NCBI GenBank assembly: GCA_963819075.1
Contig: CAWFUP010000006.1
Span: 248,001-312,000 of the forward strand
DNA length: 64,000 nt
Direction of reading: 5' to 3'
Origin: CAVQBJ01 sp963819075
GTDB lineage: Bacteria; Actinomycetota; Thermoleophilia; Solirubrobacterales; Solirubrobacteraceae
Both the position numbers and the translations under genes were made by a program. The notes beneath the pieces are model-generated. The model saw only the letters and a program-made list of their open reading frames with translations, had not been told where the DNA came from and made no database searches. This document shows positions 34,731 to 42,819 of the stretch, in pieces (position 1 is the stretch's first letter; each line of letters opens with the position of its first letter).

Positions 34731-34748
34731 CCATACTACACAGTATGG
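34731..34748. promoter_or_regulatory. Regulon operator (site 13), orphan
   Basis: CCATAC TACACA GTATGG with perfect half-sites, but unlike the other sites it has no start codon nearby. Possible targets are the reductase-like gene (minus, 281 bp) or the SnoaL-like gene (plus, 334 bp), or an unannotated RNA. Confidence 0.82.
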
Positions 34749-34983
34749 TCCCGCAGCGAAATATAGCATGCCGCCTGGGTCCGCTCAGAGTCGATGAGGG
34801 GACATCGGCCGGGTGTTCGGCTCCCCCTTTTCGTGGCGACTCGGATCGGTAGTCGTCGCCTGTGGCCATCCGGATGGTCGGGGTGGGGAGCTGGCCCACT
34901 CAAGGGGGATGAGGGCGCGCGGCCTGCGCCCGAGCGGGCGAAAGGGCATGGCTTCGTGACGAGTACGGCGCCCCGATCCTGTA

Positions 34984-35001
34984 ACGTACCCACCAGTACG
35001 G
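34984..35001 (+). promoter_or_regulatory. Weak operator-like palindrome (site 14)
   Basis: ACGTAC CCACCA GTACGG keeps the 6-6-6 layout with three mismatches to the consensus half-sites; TACGGT could serve as -10. It is 81 bp upstream of the SnoaL-like gene. Confidence 0.35.
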
Positions 35002-35082
35002 TGGTTCCAACATCCTATGGAGGCAGACCGGTGGCTGGCGATCGGCCCGCAGGCCCAAGAAAACCGAACGATCTGAGGCCAC

Positions 35083-35496
35083 GTGTCGACTGAAAGACAA
35101 CCCTCGTCGATGAGCACCCACGAACTACTGGACACCTTCTTCAACGCGATTACTGATGGCGACATCGATGCGGTTGTGCCGCTGTACCACGACGAGGTCC
35201 GGGTGTGGCACAACGTCACCGATCGCTCGATCGACGCCGCAAAGAGCCTGGGGATCCTGCGCTACTTCGTGAGGACGGTCTCGCCCCGCCGCTACGAGAT
35301 GGTCGAGCGACGACAGTGGCCAGGCGGCGCGTTGCAGCGGCACGTGCTGCACGGACGCATCGGCGAACAGACGATCTGCGCTCCCGTCTGCGTCAGCTTC
35401 GAGATCCGCGACGGGTTGATCGCCGCAATCAACGAATACGTCGACTCGGCGGCCATCGCGGCGATGATGCCTTCAACGGCGCCGACCTCCGCGTAG
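35083..35496 (+). CDS. SnoaL-like/NTF2-fold protein
   Basis: 137 residues with the cone-shaped NTF2-like pattern: LLDTFFNAITDGDIDAVVPLYHDEVRVWHN, a mid RYFVRTV segment, and CVSFEIRDGLIAAINEYVDSAAIAAM at the end. Such proteins include ketosteroid isomerases, limonene-epoxide-hydrolase relatives and SnoaL cyclases; the EYVDSAA ending is common in uncharacterised nuclear-transport-factor-2-like proteins of catabolic clusters. The GTG start follows GAGG; an ATG at 35110 is an alternative. Last gene before the tRNA remnant, possibly the right-hand end of the catabolic region. Confidence 0.75.
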   Translation: MSTERQPSSMSTHELLDTFFNAITDGDIDAVVPLYHDEVRVWHNVTDRSIDAAKSLGILRYFVRTVSPRRYEMVERRQWPGGALQRHVLHGRIGEQTICAPVCVSFEIRDGLIAAINEYVDSAAIAAMMPSTAPTSA

Positions 35497-35884
35497 CTCG
35501 GAGTCGGCGGGGCGGCCGCTTCGGCTCGCTGCGCTCCGACGGTAGTCGTCGAGCCCAATACAAGCCACAGACGGGACTCGAACCCGTGACCGCTACCTAC
35601 AACGCGAGACTTCGCTCGACTCCCCGCGTCACCTGCCCGAGTGGCGCCGCGACCTCGAGCGTCCGCATTCGCTCGCAGAATCTCTCCGACGGCGTCGCGT
35701 TGCTGGACTCACGGCTGTCGCTGCGGTGCCGGGATTGATGGCGGTGTGTTCTCGGGGACGCGGCGCCGTGCGGGCGCTGGCAGTTCCACCGGCCGGTTTC
35801 CGCAGGTTGCGCCGACCATGATTATAAGGTACGCCGAGATGGGCCGCGGCGCCACGAAGGCGCCGACGTAGGGAGGAGGAGCGC
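35497..35884. other. Intergenic region with tRNA remnant
   Basis: No gene is visible in these 388 bp except the tRNA 3' fragment described separately. The carboxylesterase ribosome binding site (GGGAGGAGGAG) is at the right end. Confidence 0.6.
35563..35597 (-). pseudogene. tRNA 3'-end remnant (T-arm and acceptor strand)
   Basis: Read on the minus strand, GGTCACGGGTTCGAGTCCCG followed by TCTGTGGCT is a complete T-arm (ACGGG-TTCGAGT-CCCGT) plus a CTGTGGC acceptor strand with a discriminator base. The matching GCCACAG 5' strand, D-arm and anticodon arm are missing upstream, so this is not a functional tRNA. Such fragments are left when elements integrate at tRNA 3' ends. No integrase gene is in the window. 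Confidence 0.75.
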
Positions 35885-37474
35885 ATGCAAGCTGACGGTT
35901 CCGGGCGGCGACGGCGCGCCGGCTCAATGGTCGCCGCGACGGTCGTGCTTGCGCTCGCGCTGCTGGCCGCGCCCGCGGTCTCGCTGGCGGACTCCTCGGG
36001 AACGTTCATCCACACCGACAAGGGCTGGGTGCTCGGTTCGGCGAGCTCGACGATGCGCACGTTCTTCGGTATTCCGTTCGCTCAGCCGACGTCCGGCGCC
36101 TTGCGGTTTCACGCGCCGGTGCCGCCAGCGGCGTGGGGCGTGCGCCTGGCGTTCTCGCACTCCTCGCCGTGCCCACAGGCGATCCTTTCGACGAACGAGG
36201 ACTGTCTCGGCCTCGACGTGTACGCGCCGCCCGCCGCGGTCTCGCACAACCTTCCGGTGATGGTGTGGATCTACGGCGGCGCCTACCTGTTCGGCTCGAA
36301 CAGCATGTACAACCCGGCCCCGATCGTCGACACCGGCAAGGCGATCGTCGTCGAGCTGAACTACCGACTCGGTCCGTTCGGCTTCCTCGCCCTGCCCGGA
36401 CTCGACGGCGAGAGCGCCGGTCACACCTCCGGCGATTATGCGTTGATGGACCAGCAGGCGGGGCTCCAGTGGGTCCAGCGCAACATCGCGGCCTTCGGCG
36501 GGGACCCTCACAACGTGACCATCTTCGGGGAGTCGGCCGGCGGCAACAGCGTCTGTGAGCAGCTCGCCTCGCCGCCGGCGGCCGGCCTGTTCGAGCGGGC
36601 GATCAGCGAGAGCGGCTCGTGCGCGGGCGAGGGGCTTCAGCCGGTGAGCGAGGCAACGATGGTTGCGCGAAGCGAGGCGTTCGGGACGCGCGTGGGGTGT
36701 CCGGACCCGGCGACGATGGTCGCCTGCCTGCGCGCGCTGCCGGCCTCGAAGCTCCTGAACGATCCCTCGGAGCAGTTGAACACCCTCGCAACGACGTGGG
36801 GACCCGACGTCGACGGCTACGTCGAGACGCACACACTCCAGGATGCGTGGAGCAGTGGCGCCTACGATCACCTGCCGATGCTCATCGGCAGCAACCTGAA
36901 CGAGGGACGGCTGTTCGTCTTCCTGTTCGATGAGCTGGCCCATCTCAGCGCACTCACGCCGGCCGCGTACGACGCGTACGTCCAGCAGACCTTCGGTTCC
37001 AACGCGAGCAGCGTCCTTGCCCAGTATCCGGTCTCCGCCTACGGCGCCGCCGATCTCGCCAACGGACAACTGGTGACCGACGGCTACTTTGCCTGTCCGG
37101 CGGAGTACGTGGCCAACCACGCGAGCGCCAGGGGAGGTCAGGTGTGGAGATACGAGTTCGCCGACCCCAATCCCCCGTTCTCTAACTTGGATCCCTTCAT
37201 GCCGCTCGGCGACATGCACTTCTCGGAGGTCTCCTACCTGTTCAGCCTGGGCACCCTCAGCACCGCCCAGAGCGCGCTGTCGGCGCAGATGGTGAGCGCC
37301 TGGACCAATTTCGCCAGCACCGGGCAGCCGGGAGCGATCGGTGGCACGGCCTGGCCACAGTGGTCGAGCTCCTCGCCCCAGACGATGGTCCTCACCAGCC
37401 TCGGCAATCGCCTGATCACGAATTTTGCCAGTGAGCACCAGTGCGGCTTCTGGGCCGGAATCACCGGCAGCTGA
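35885..37474 (+). CDS. Secreted type-B carboxylesterase
   Basis: 529 residues starting after a GGGAGGAGGAG site. Signal peptide (AATVVLALALLAAPAVSLA), then the carboxylesterase/lipase type-B fold: EDCLGLDVYAP, WIYGGAYLFGS (oxyanion hole), GDYALMDQQAGLQWVQRNIAAFGGDPHNVTIFGESAGG with the nucleophile Ser (about 217), catalytic Glu probably in GSNLNEG and His in GDMHFSEVSYLF. It hydrolyses carboxylic esters outside the cell. It lies just outside the operator-bearing region, so no link with the regulon is shown. Confidence 0.92.
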   Translation: MQADGSGRRRRAGSMVAATVVLALALLAAPAVSLADSSGTFIHTDKGWVLGSASSTMRTFFGIPFAQPTSGALRFHAPVPPAAWGVRLAFSHSSPCPQAILSTNEDCLGLDVYAPPAAVSHNLPVMVWIYGGAYLFGSNSMYNPAPIVDTGKAIVVELNYRLGPFGFLALPGLDGESAGHTSGDYALMDQQAGLQWVQRNIAAFGGDPHNVTIFGESAGGNSVCEQLASPPAAGLFERAISESGSCAGEGLQPVSEATMVARSEAFGTRVGCPDPATMVACLRALPASKLLNDPSEQLNTLATTWGPDVDGYVETHTLQDAWSSGAYDHLPMLIGSNLNEGRLFVFLFDELAHLSALTPAAYDAYVQQTFGSNASSVLAQYPVSAYGAADLANGQLVTDGYFACPAEYVANHASARGGQVWRYEFADPNPPFSNLDPFMPLGDMHFSEVSYLFSLGTLSTAQSALSAQMVSAWTNFASTGQPGAIGGTAWPQWSSSSPQTMVLTSLGNRLITNFASEHQCGFWAGITGS

Positions 37475-38049
37475 GCCGCGCGTCGTCGCACGGGCACCCT
37501 GACGCCTGCCCGTGCGACGGCCATCGCGTGTGCTAGTCGAGGCGTTGAGATCCTGCCCCTCGAGCAGCATGATGACGTCTCCGACCTTGATCTCGGCCGC
37601 GTGGTTGCGGGCGATGCGGCGCTTGGCGCTTTCCTGTCACCGGCGCGTGTTCGCTCAGATTGAGGCACTGCCTCGCGCGCCGTGAAACGGAGTTCGTCGA
37701 GCACGAGCGGCGGGCGGCTCAGATGTGCGTCCTCGCGGTCGAAACCGCCGACGACGGCGCGGCGCTGAGCGATCGCCGCGTAGTCACGATTGCGGGTGGT
37801 CGTCGTCTGGTTCATGGCTGTGAGCCGTGCACATGCCGTCAGTTCGACGAAGCAGAAGCCCAAGCAGCATCACAGCCGGAGGCCCCGTGGGCGTGGCTGC
37901 CAGTGGATTGCACCGCACGCTGGCGTGGGATCCGTCGATCGCCAGATCAAGCTCGGGCCGGCTGTCAAGCAGCAAGGCGTAGCGGTCCGTATCCGCAAAC
38001 AACCGTCCGACCGTCCGCGCGTATGCCGCTCAACGGGGCCCTTTCGTGA
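37475..38049. other. 575-bp region without a convincing gene
   Basis: Both strands carry ORFs of 100-200 codons that shift frame and have no recognisable domain. On the minus strand short protein-like pieces (KVGDVIMLLEGQDLNAS near 37550 and LDLAIDGSHASV near 37930) suggest decayed genes, possibly mobile-element remnants, but I cannot name them. Confidence 0.45.
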
Positions 38050-38134
<85 letters not shown>

Positions 38135-38208
38135 AGAGGCGCCGAGTATAGCCGTGGCGCCTGGCCCGGAGCCTGTCCTTGCATCCGTCGGATGGCGGCG
38201 CTACTGTA

Positions 38209-38222
38209 CGAACACATGTTCG
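38209..38222 (+). promoter_or_regulatory. SOS box (LexA operator)
   Basis: CGAACACATGTTCG, a perfect match to the Gram-positive/actinobacterial CGAAC-N4-GTTCG box, 40 bp before the lexA start; indicates autoregulation. Confidence 0.92.
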
Positions 38223-38262
38223 TTTGTGCGAGCCGTTCGAACCGATGGGGAGTCCCGTGGAA

Positions 38263-38889
38263 ATGGATTTGACGAAGCGCCAGCAGGAGATCTTCGACTT
38301 CATCCGCAAGTACTCGGCACGCTACGGGTACCCACCTACCGTGCGCGACATTGGGAAGGCGGTCGGCTTGGCGTCATCGTCTACCGTGCACGCCCACCTC
38401 GCCAACCTCGAGAAGATCGGGTTGCTGCGACGCGACCCGTCAAAGCCGCGCGCGATCGAACTGCTCGATCGCGCCGTCGGTAACGCAGTCGACAGCGTGC
38501 GCAACATCGTCACGTCCGGCGGCCTGCCGCTCGTCGGCTCGGTCGCCGCCGGTCAGCCGATCCTCGCCGAGGAGAACATCGAGGAGTACATCGCGGTGCC
38601 CGAGGTCGCCGGCGGCGGCGAGGGTGAGTACATCCTGCGGGTCCGCGGTGACTCGATGAAGAACGCGGGCATCCTCGAGGGCGACTTCGTCGTCGTGCGG
38701 CGCCAGGACACGGCGAACGACGGCGACATCGTGGTGGCGCTCGTCGGCGAGGAGGCGACCGTAAAGCGGTTCTTCCGCGAGTCGGATCACGTTCGCCTGC
38801 AGCCCGAGAACGAGACGATGGAACCGATCCGCAGCCGCGAGGTGCGGATCATGGGGCGCGTCGTCGGTGTCTTTCGGAGCGTGCCATGA
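38263..38889 (+). CDS. lexA: LexA repressor
   Basis: 208 residues from the ATG (MDLTKRQQEIFDFIRKY). N-terminal winged helix with PPTVRDIGKAVGLASSSTVHAHLANLEKIG, a cleavage site at VAAGQP (Ala-Gly), catalytic Ser in RGDSMKNAGI and Lys in EATVKRFF. Represses the SOS regulon and self-cleaves on RecA filaments. GTG at 38257 and ATG at 38245 are alternative in-frame starts; GGGGAG lies at 38247. Its own SOS box is upstream and a small zinc-ribbon gene overlaps its stop codon. Confidence 0.97.
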   Translation: MDLTKRQQEIFDFIRKYSARYGYPPTVRDIGKAVGLASSSTVHAHLANLEKIGLLRRDPSKPRAIELLDRAVGNAVDSVRNIVTSGGLPLVGSVAAGQPILAEENIEEYIAVPEVAGGGEGEYILRVRGDSMKNAGILEGDFVVVRRQDTANDGDIVVALVGEEATVKRFFRESDHVRLQPENETMEPIRSREVRIMGRVVGVFRSVP

Positions 38890-39140
38890 GCGCCCTGCTG
38901 CTCGAGCACCCGCCGTCACGGGCGGGAGCGCGGAGCGATCGAGGCCGCAGCCCGAGCGGCGCCGCGTCGGCGCGCGGAGGCCTGACGCTGGATGAGCTGA
39001 TCACCGGCGTATGGGAGGGCTTGGCCGCGCGCCAAACCGCTCGCTGCCCGGCTTGCGGCGGGCCCATGCGGCCCGTCGGCGAGTCCGGGTCGCGGCGGGC
39101 CGGCGGTGCCTGCGGTGGTTGTGGGAGTCATCTGAGCTAG
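38886..39140 (+). CDS. Small zinc-ribbon protein overlapping lexA
   Basis: 84 residues, start ATG overlapping the lexA stop (ATGA). The C-terminal half has CPACGGPM and CGGCGSHLS, two Cys pairs about 25 residues apart that could bind one zinc. The N-terminus is Arg/Ala-rich with a LTLDELITGVWEGL helix. I do not recognise a family; coupling with lexA suggests LexA-controlled expression, as a possible SOS-related protein. Confidence 0.65.
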   Translation: MSALLLEHPPSRAGARSDRGRSPSGAASARGGLTLDELITGVWEGLAARQTARCPACGGPMRPVGESGSRRAGGACGGCGSHLS

Positions 39141-39316
39141 CCGCGCGGGAGCGGAGCGCGCGAGGGCAGCGCGTCGCAGTCGTCTACGGCGCGGCGGCGG
39201 GGTCTGTAGCGTCGCACGGCGACGACCCGCTCAGCGGCGTCCCGCGGGAGGGCCGTCGCGCACATCTGGGGCGCCGGCGTCTTCACAGACGCTCGCCGGC
39301 GCGCTACGGTGGCTGC

Positions 39317-39651
<335 letters not shown>

Positions 39652-39656
39652 TACGG

Positions 39657-39682
39657 GAAAGCCTCGCTTCGGCGGGGCTTTC
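39657..39682 (+). terminator. rnpB terminator
   Basis: GAAAGCC and GGCTTTC close a hairpin with a TTCG-containing loop, followed by CC-TAGTT; immediately after the 3' end of rnpB. Confidence 0.8.
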
Positions 39683-39743
39683 CTAGTTGGCGCGCGGCCG
39701 CGGTGAGCGCGAGCTCGTGCGGTTGCCGTCGCTGGCCGGGCGC

Positions 39744-41114
39744 TCAGCCGGTCGGCGCGACGACGGTCGCGAGATGGCCGGCGAACCACGCCGCGGCGAG
39801 CCGCGCGACCTGCTCCAGGGTGCCGGGCTCCTCGAACAGGTGCGTCGCGCCCGGGACGACCTCGAGCTTCGATTCGCAGCGCAGCTGCGCGAGCGCCTCG
39901 CGGTTGAGCTCGATGACGACAGGGTCGTCGCCGCCGACGATGAGCAGCGTGGGGGAGCGCACCTCGGACAGCCGCGGCGCCGCGAGGTCGGGTCGACCGC
40001 CCCGCGAGACGACCGCCTGCACGCGCCGGCCGAGGTCGGCGGCGGCCCACAGCGCGGCCCCAGCGCCGGTGCTCGCGCCGAAGTAGCCAAGGCCCAGTCG
40101 CGCAAGCTCGTCCTGCTCACCCACCCACCTCGTGGCCCGGCCGAGCCGCTTGGCCAGCAGCTCGATGTCGAACACGTTCGCCCTCGAACGCTCCTCCGTC
40201 GGGGTCAGCAGGTCGGCGAGCAGCGTCGCCAGCCCGCACGCATTGAGCGCCGCGGCAACGTCGCGGTTCCGAGGGCTGTGGCGGCTCGAGCCGCTGCCGT
40301 GCGCGAACAAGACGATGCCGGCGGCGGCGTTGGGGATGGTCAGATCGCAGACGATCTGCTCGCCGCCGACCACCGGGATGCGGACCTCGCGACGCGTCGG
40401 CTGGTCCTCGGCCGCCACGGGCATCGGCTCGTGATCGTCGGGCGGGCCGTTGGGCTTCGCCGCCGCCGCGAGCAGCTCCTCGACCTCGGTCATCGACGTC
40501 TGCCCAAAGCGCTCGTACCAGTACCCGATCGCCCACATCGTCGGCGGCACGAGCGGGCAGACGATCTCGTCGCACTCGTCGCTGAGGTCCTCGATCGACT
40601 CTCGCGCTCCGACGGGCACCGCGAGCACGAGTCGCGCCGGGTGCCGAGCGCGCAGCGCGCGCAGCGCGGCGCGGGCCGTGCCGCCGGTGGCCAGTCCGTC
40701 GTCTACGACGATCGTCGTCGTACCGGCCACGTCAAGCGGGGAGCGCGCGTCGCGGTAGCGCGCGGCCTGATCGGCGAGCTCGCGCTCGGCCCGCTGGATG
40801 GCGTGAGCTAGTTCTTCGGGGCTGACCTGCAGCGAGCGCAGCGCCGTCTCGTTGAACACCCGGATGCCGCCCTCGGCGATCGCTCCCATGCCGAACTCGG
40901 GATTGCCCGGCGCTCCCACCTTGCGCACGACGAGCACGTCGAGCGGCGCCGCGAGCGCTCGCGCGACCTCGAACGCGACCGGCACGCCCCCCCTCGGCAG
41001 CGCGATCACGACCGGATGCTCATAGCCCCGCGCGGCCAGCTCGGCGCCGAGCTGGCGACCGGCATCGCGGCGGTCAGCAAAGCCGCGTGCCTCCTCCGCC
41101 GTGCGATGACGCAT
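39744..41114 (-). CDS. Phosphoribosyltransferase fused to dienelactone-hydrolase-like domain
   Basis: 456 residues. Residues 1 to about 220 are a type I phosphoribosyltransferase-like domain (ALPRGGVPVAFEVARAL, then the PRPP loop TIVVDDGLATGGTARAA). Residues about 235-456 are an alpha/beta hydrolase with LFAHGSGSSRHS, GYFGASTGAGAAL (Ser nucleophile), VGGDDPVV and GATHLF (His). The same architecture is known from predicted PRTase-hydrolase fusions in mycobacteria and other soil bacteria; function undetermined. The ATG at 41114 follows GGGGAG by 6 bases. The preferred start excludes an Arg-rich upstream extension. Confidence 0.85.
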   Translation of the reverse strand: MRHRTAEEARGFADRRDAGRQLGAELAARGYEHPVVIALPRGGVPVAFEVARALAAPLDVLVVRKVGAPGNPEFGMGAIAEGGIRVFNETALRSLQVSPEELAHAIQRAERELADQAARYRDARSPLDVAGTTTIVVDDGLATGGTARAALRALRARHPARLVLAVPVGARESIEDLSDECDEIVCPLVPPTMWAIGYWYERFGQTSMTEVEELLAAAAKPNGPPDDHEPMPVAAEDQPTRREVRIPVVGGEQIVCDLTIPNAAAGIVLFAHGSGSSRHSPRNRDVAAALNACGLATLLADLLTPTEERSRANVFDIELLAKRLGRATRWVGEQDELARLGLGYFGASTGAGAALWAAADLGRRVQAVVSRGGRPDLAAPRLSEVRSPTLLIVGGDDPVVIELNREALAQLRCESKLEVVPGATHLFEEPGTLEQVARLAAAWFAGHLATVVAPTG

Positions 41115-41378
41115 GTCCGGCTCCCCGTTCGGTCGCTGACCGGATGCTCGCCGGACGGGACCCCTCGAGCATCCGTCTGAGCTGCGCGCTTGGATCGGTA
41201 GTCGCCCGCACGCCACCCGCCACACACAGAATGGCGCCCGCGGCGTCCGCGCGATGCGTAGTCTTCCCCAACAGCTGCTGCGGCAAGGGCCGCTGGCAAC
41301 TCGCCTGCAGGTCGCATACGTTCGCCGGGCGGATCCTCGCTCGGCTTCGCACGTCCTCCACCCGAAGGGAACGTCGAA

Positions 41379-41939
41379 ATGCCCACGATCAAGAAGGCAT
41401 CCAACCTGTCTCGAGCCGCGAAGTCCGTCCGTGAGCGCACCGAGCAGAGCGAGGCGATCAGCCGAGTGGCGGCGTCGCTCGAGGCGGCTCAGGCCGACCT
41501 GGCGCGCGTTGGCGGCAGCCTCGGCGCCGGCGCGTCGGACGTCCGGCGCGACGTCACGAAGCTGCTGCGCGATGCCCGCCGCGAGGTCACGAAGATGAGC
41601 AACCTCGTGCGGCGCGACCTCGAGCGCCTCCAGAAGGACGTCACGTCCGCCGCTGGGGGCCGGTCGACGCGCCGCGGCGCGTCGAAGCCGGCGTCCGCCA
41701 GGTCAGGTGCCGCGGCAGGTCGCTCGTCGGCGACCAAGCCGGCGGCGAAGAGCGCCAAGCCGGCGGCGAAGCGCGCCAAGCCGGCCGCCAGAAGCACCAA
41801 GGCGGCCACGAAGAGCACCAAGCCGGCGGCAAAGAGCGCCAAGCCGGCCACAGCGGCGACGCCGCGTCGGACCGCCGCGAAGACGTCGGCTTCGCGGAAC
41901 ACCAAGACAGCGGGCGCGAGCCGGCGCGGGCGCTCGTAG
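41379..41939 (+). CDS. Histone-H1-like Lys/Ala-rich protein
   Basis: 186 residues. The first 95 are helical and charged (SRAAKSVRERTEQSEAISRVAASLEAAQADLARV, LLRDARREVTKMSNLVRRDLERLQ), possibly coiled coil. The rest is a basic low-complexity tail with recurring AKSAKPAAK-type repeats, like the tails of bacterial H1-like or HU-fusion nucleoid proteins. A DNA-binding role is inferred from composition. Start after GAAGGGAACG. Confidence 0.65.
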   Translation: MPTIKKASNLSRAAKSVRERTEQSEAISRVAASLEAAQADLARVGGSLGAGASDVRRDVTKLLRDARREVTKMSNLVRRDLERLQKDVTSAAGGRSTRRGASKPASARSGAAAGRSSATKPAAKSAKPAAKRAKPAARSTKAATKSTKPAAKSAKPATAATPRRTAAKTSASRNTKTAGASRRGRS

Positions 41940-41946
41940 CCCGCGC

Positions 41947-42819
41947 TCAGCCGCCGGCCACGTCGCGGCGCAGGAACACGAGATAGGCGACGAAGCACGC
42001 CGGCACGGCGTACAAGGCGCACACCCACGCGGAGTGGCCGATGGGCCCCCAGTCCGTCGGCACGCGCAGGAACCCTTGCCAGGCCTGGAACTGATTGGGC
42101 AGCAGGTACGGCTGCAGCCCCCCGAGGCCGGGGATGATCTGCGTGAGCTCCTCGAGCAGCGTGAACACGAGCGCCCCGACGACCGACGCCGCGCTGTTGC
42201 GCGTCACGGCGGACAGCAGCAGCGCGATCGACGCGACGGTCAGCATCGGGATGAGGTACACGAGATAGGAGAACACGACGAGCTTGAGGCCCTGGCCGGA
42301 GGACACGACGGTGCCCGACAGCGTGACGACCGAGTGCAGCCCCCAGGCGATCGTCGCTGCGACGAGCGCCGTGAGCATGGCGGTAAGCAGCCCGGCGACC
42401 GTATAGACCGCGGCCGCGAGCATCTTGCCGGCGAAGACCTGACCGCGGTCGACCGAGCGCGTGAGGATCGTCTTCAGGGTGCCGTTCTGGTCCTCGTTGG
42501 CGATGATGTCCCCCGAGACGAGCGCCGCGATCAGCGGGAACAGGAATCCGGAGCCGAACAGGAGCATGAGCAGCGGGGTGACGAGCCCCGTCTGGCGCAC
42601 CTGCGTTTCGAACGCATTATCGCCGCCGTGTCCGTGCCGGCTCGCGGCGAGGACGACGAACAGCAACGGGAACACGACCGCCGCGCCGAGGCCGAGGAAC
42701 GTCCGTTTCTGGGCGCGCAGCTTGCGCAGTTCCCACCGGAGCACCGTCAGCGTGCCCGGCCGCCGGCCGACCCTGACCCGACCGGTCGTCAGTGGTGGAG
42801 CGGCGCCGGTCGCGCTCAC
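41947..42819 (-). CDS. ABC-2 type transporter permease
   Basis: 290 residues with six probable membrane segments, the first around LGAAVVFPLLFVVLAA, and the ABC-2 permease feature ANEDQNGTLKTILTRSVDRG after the second. The N-terminal LRWELRKLRAQKRT is the usual cytoplasmic helix. It overlaps the upstream ATPase gene by 4 bp (ATGA) and forms an exporter with it; substrate unknown. Confidence 0.88.
   Translation of the reverse strand: MSATGAAPPLTTGRVRVGRRPGTLTVLRWELRKLRAQKRTFLGLGAAVVFPLLFVVLAASRHGHGGDNAFETQVRQTGLVTPLLMLLFGSGFLFPLIAALVSGDIIANEDQNGTLKTILTRSVDRGQVFAGKMLAAAVYTVAGLLTAMLTALVAATIAWGLHSVVTLSGTVVSSGQGLKLVVFSYLVYLIPMLTVASIALLLSAVTRNSAASVVGALVFTLLEELTQIIPGLGGLQPYLLPNQFQAWQGFLRVPTDWGPIGHSAWVCALYAVPACFVAYLVFLRRDVAGG

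Larger units (their letters stand above)
34450..35082. other. Gene-poor 633-bp region with operator and hairpin
   Basis: No convincing gene here; the short ORFs on both strands look like composition artefacts. It contains a strong inverted repeat (34679-34706), the perfect operator site 13 (34731) and a weak operator-like palindrome (34984). Downstream of site 13 neither strand has a start codon with a sustained frame. Confidence 0.6.

Noticed and set aside
34736..35219. Small ORFs on both strands around operator site 13
   Set aside because: No ribosome binding sites, no leaderless spacing and no domain; typical GC-rich noise.
35597..35640. A complete tRNA at 35563-35640
   Set aside because: The region upstream of the T-arm has no D-arm, anticodon arm or GCCACAG 5' acceptor strand.
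37234..38049. Minus-strand ORFs as a transposase remnant
   Set aside because: Only short suggestive pieces; no DDE motif, terminal repeats or target duplication seen. Left as undefined.
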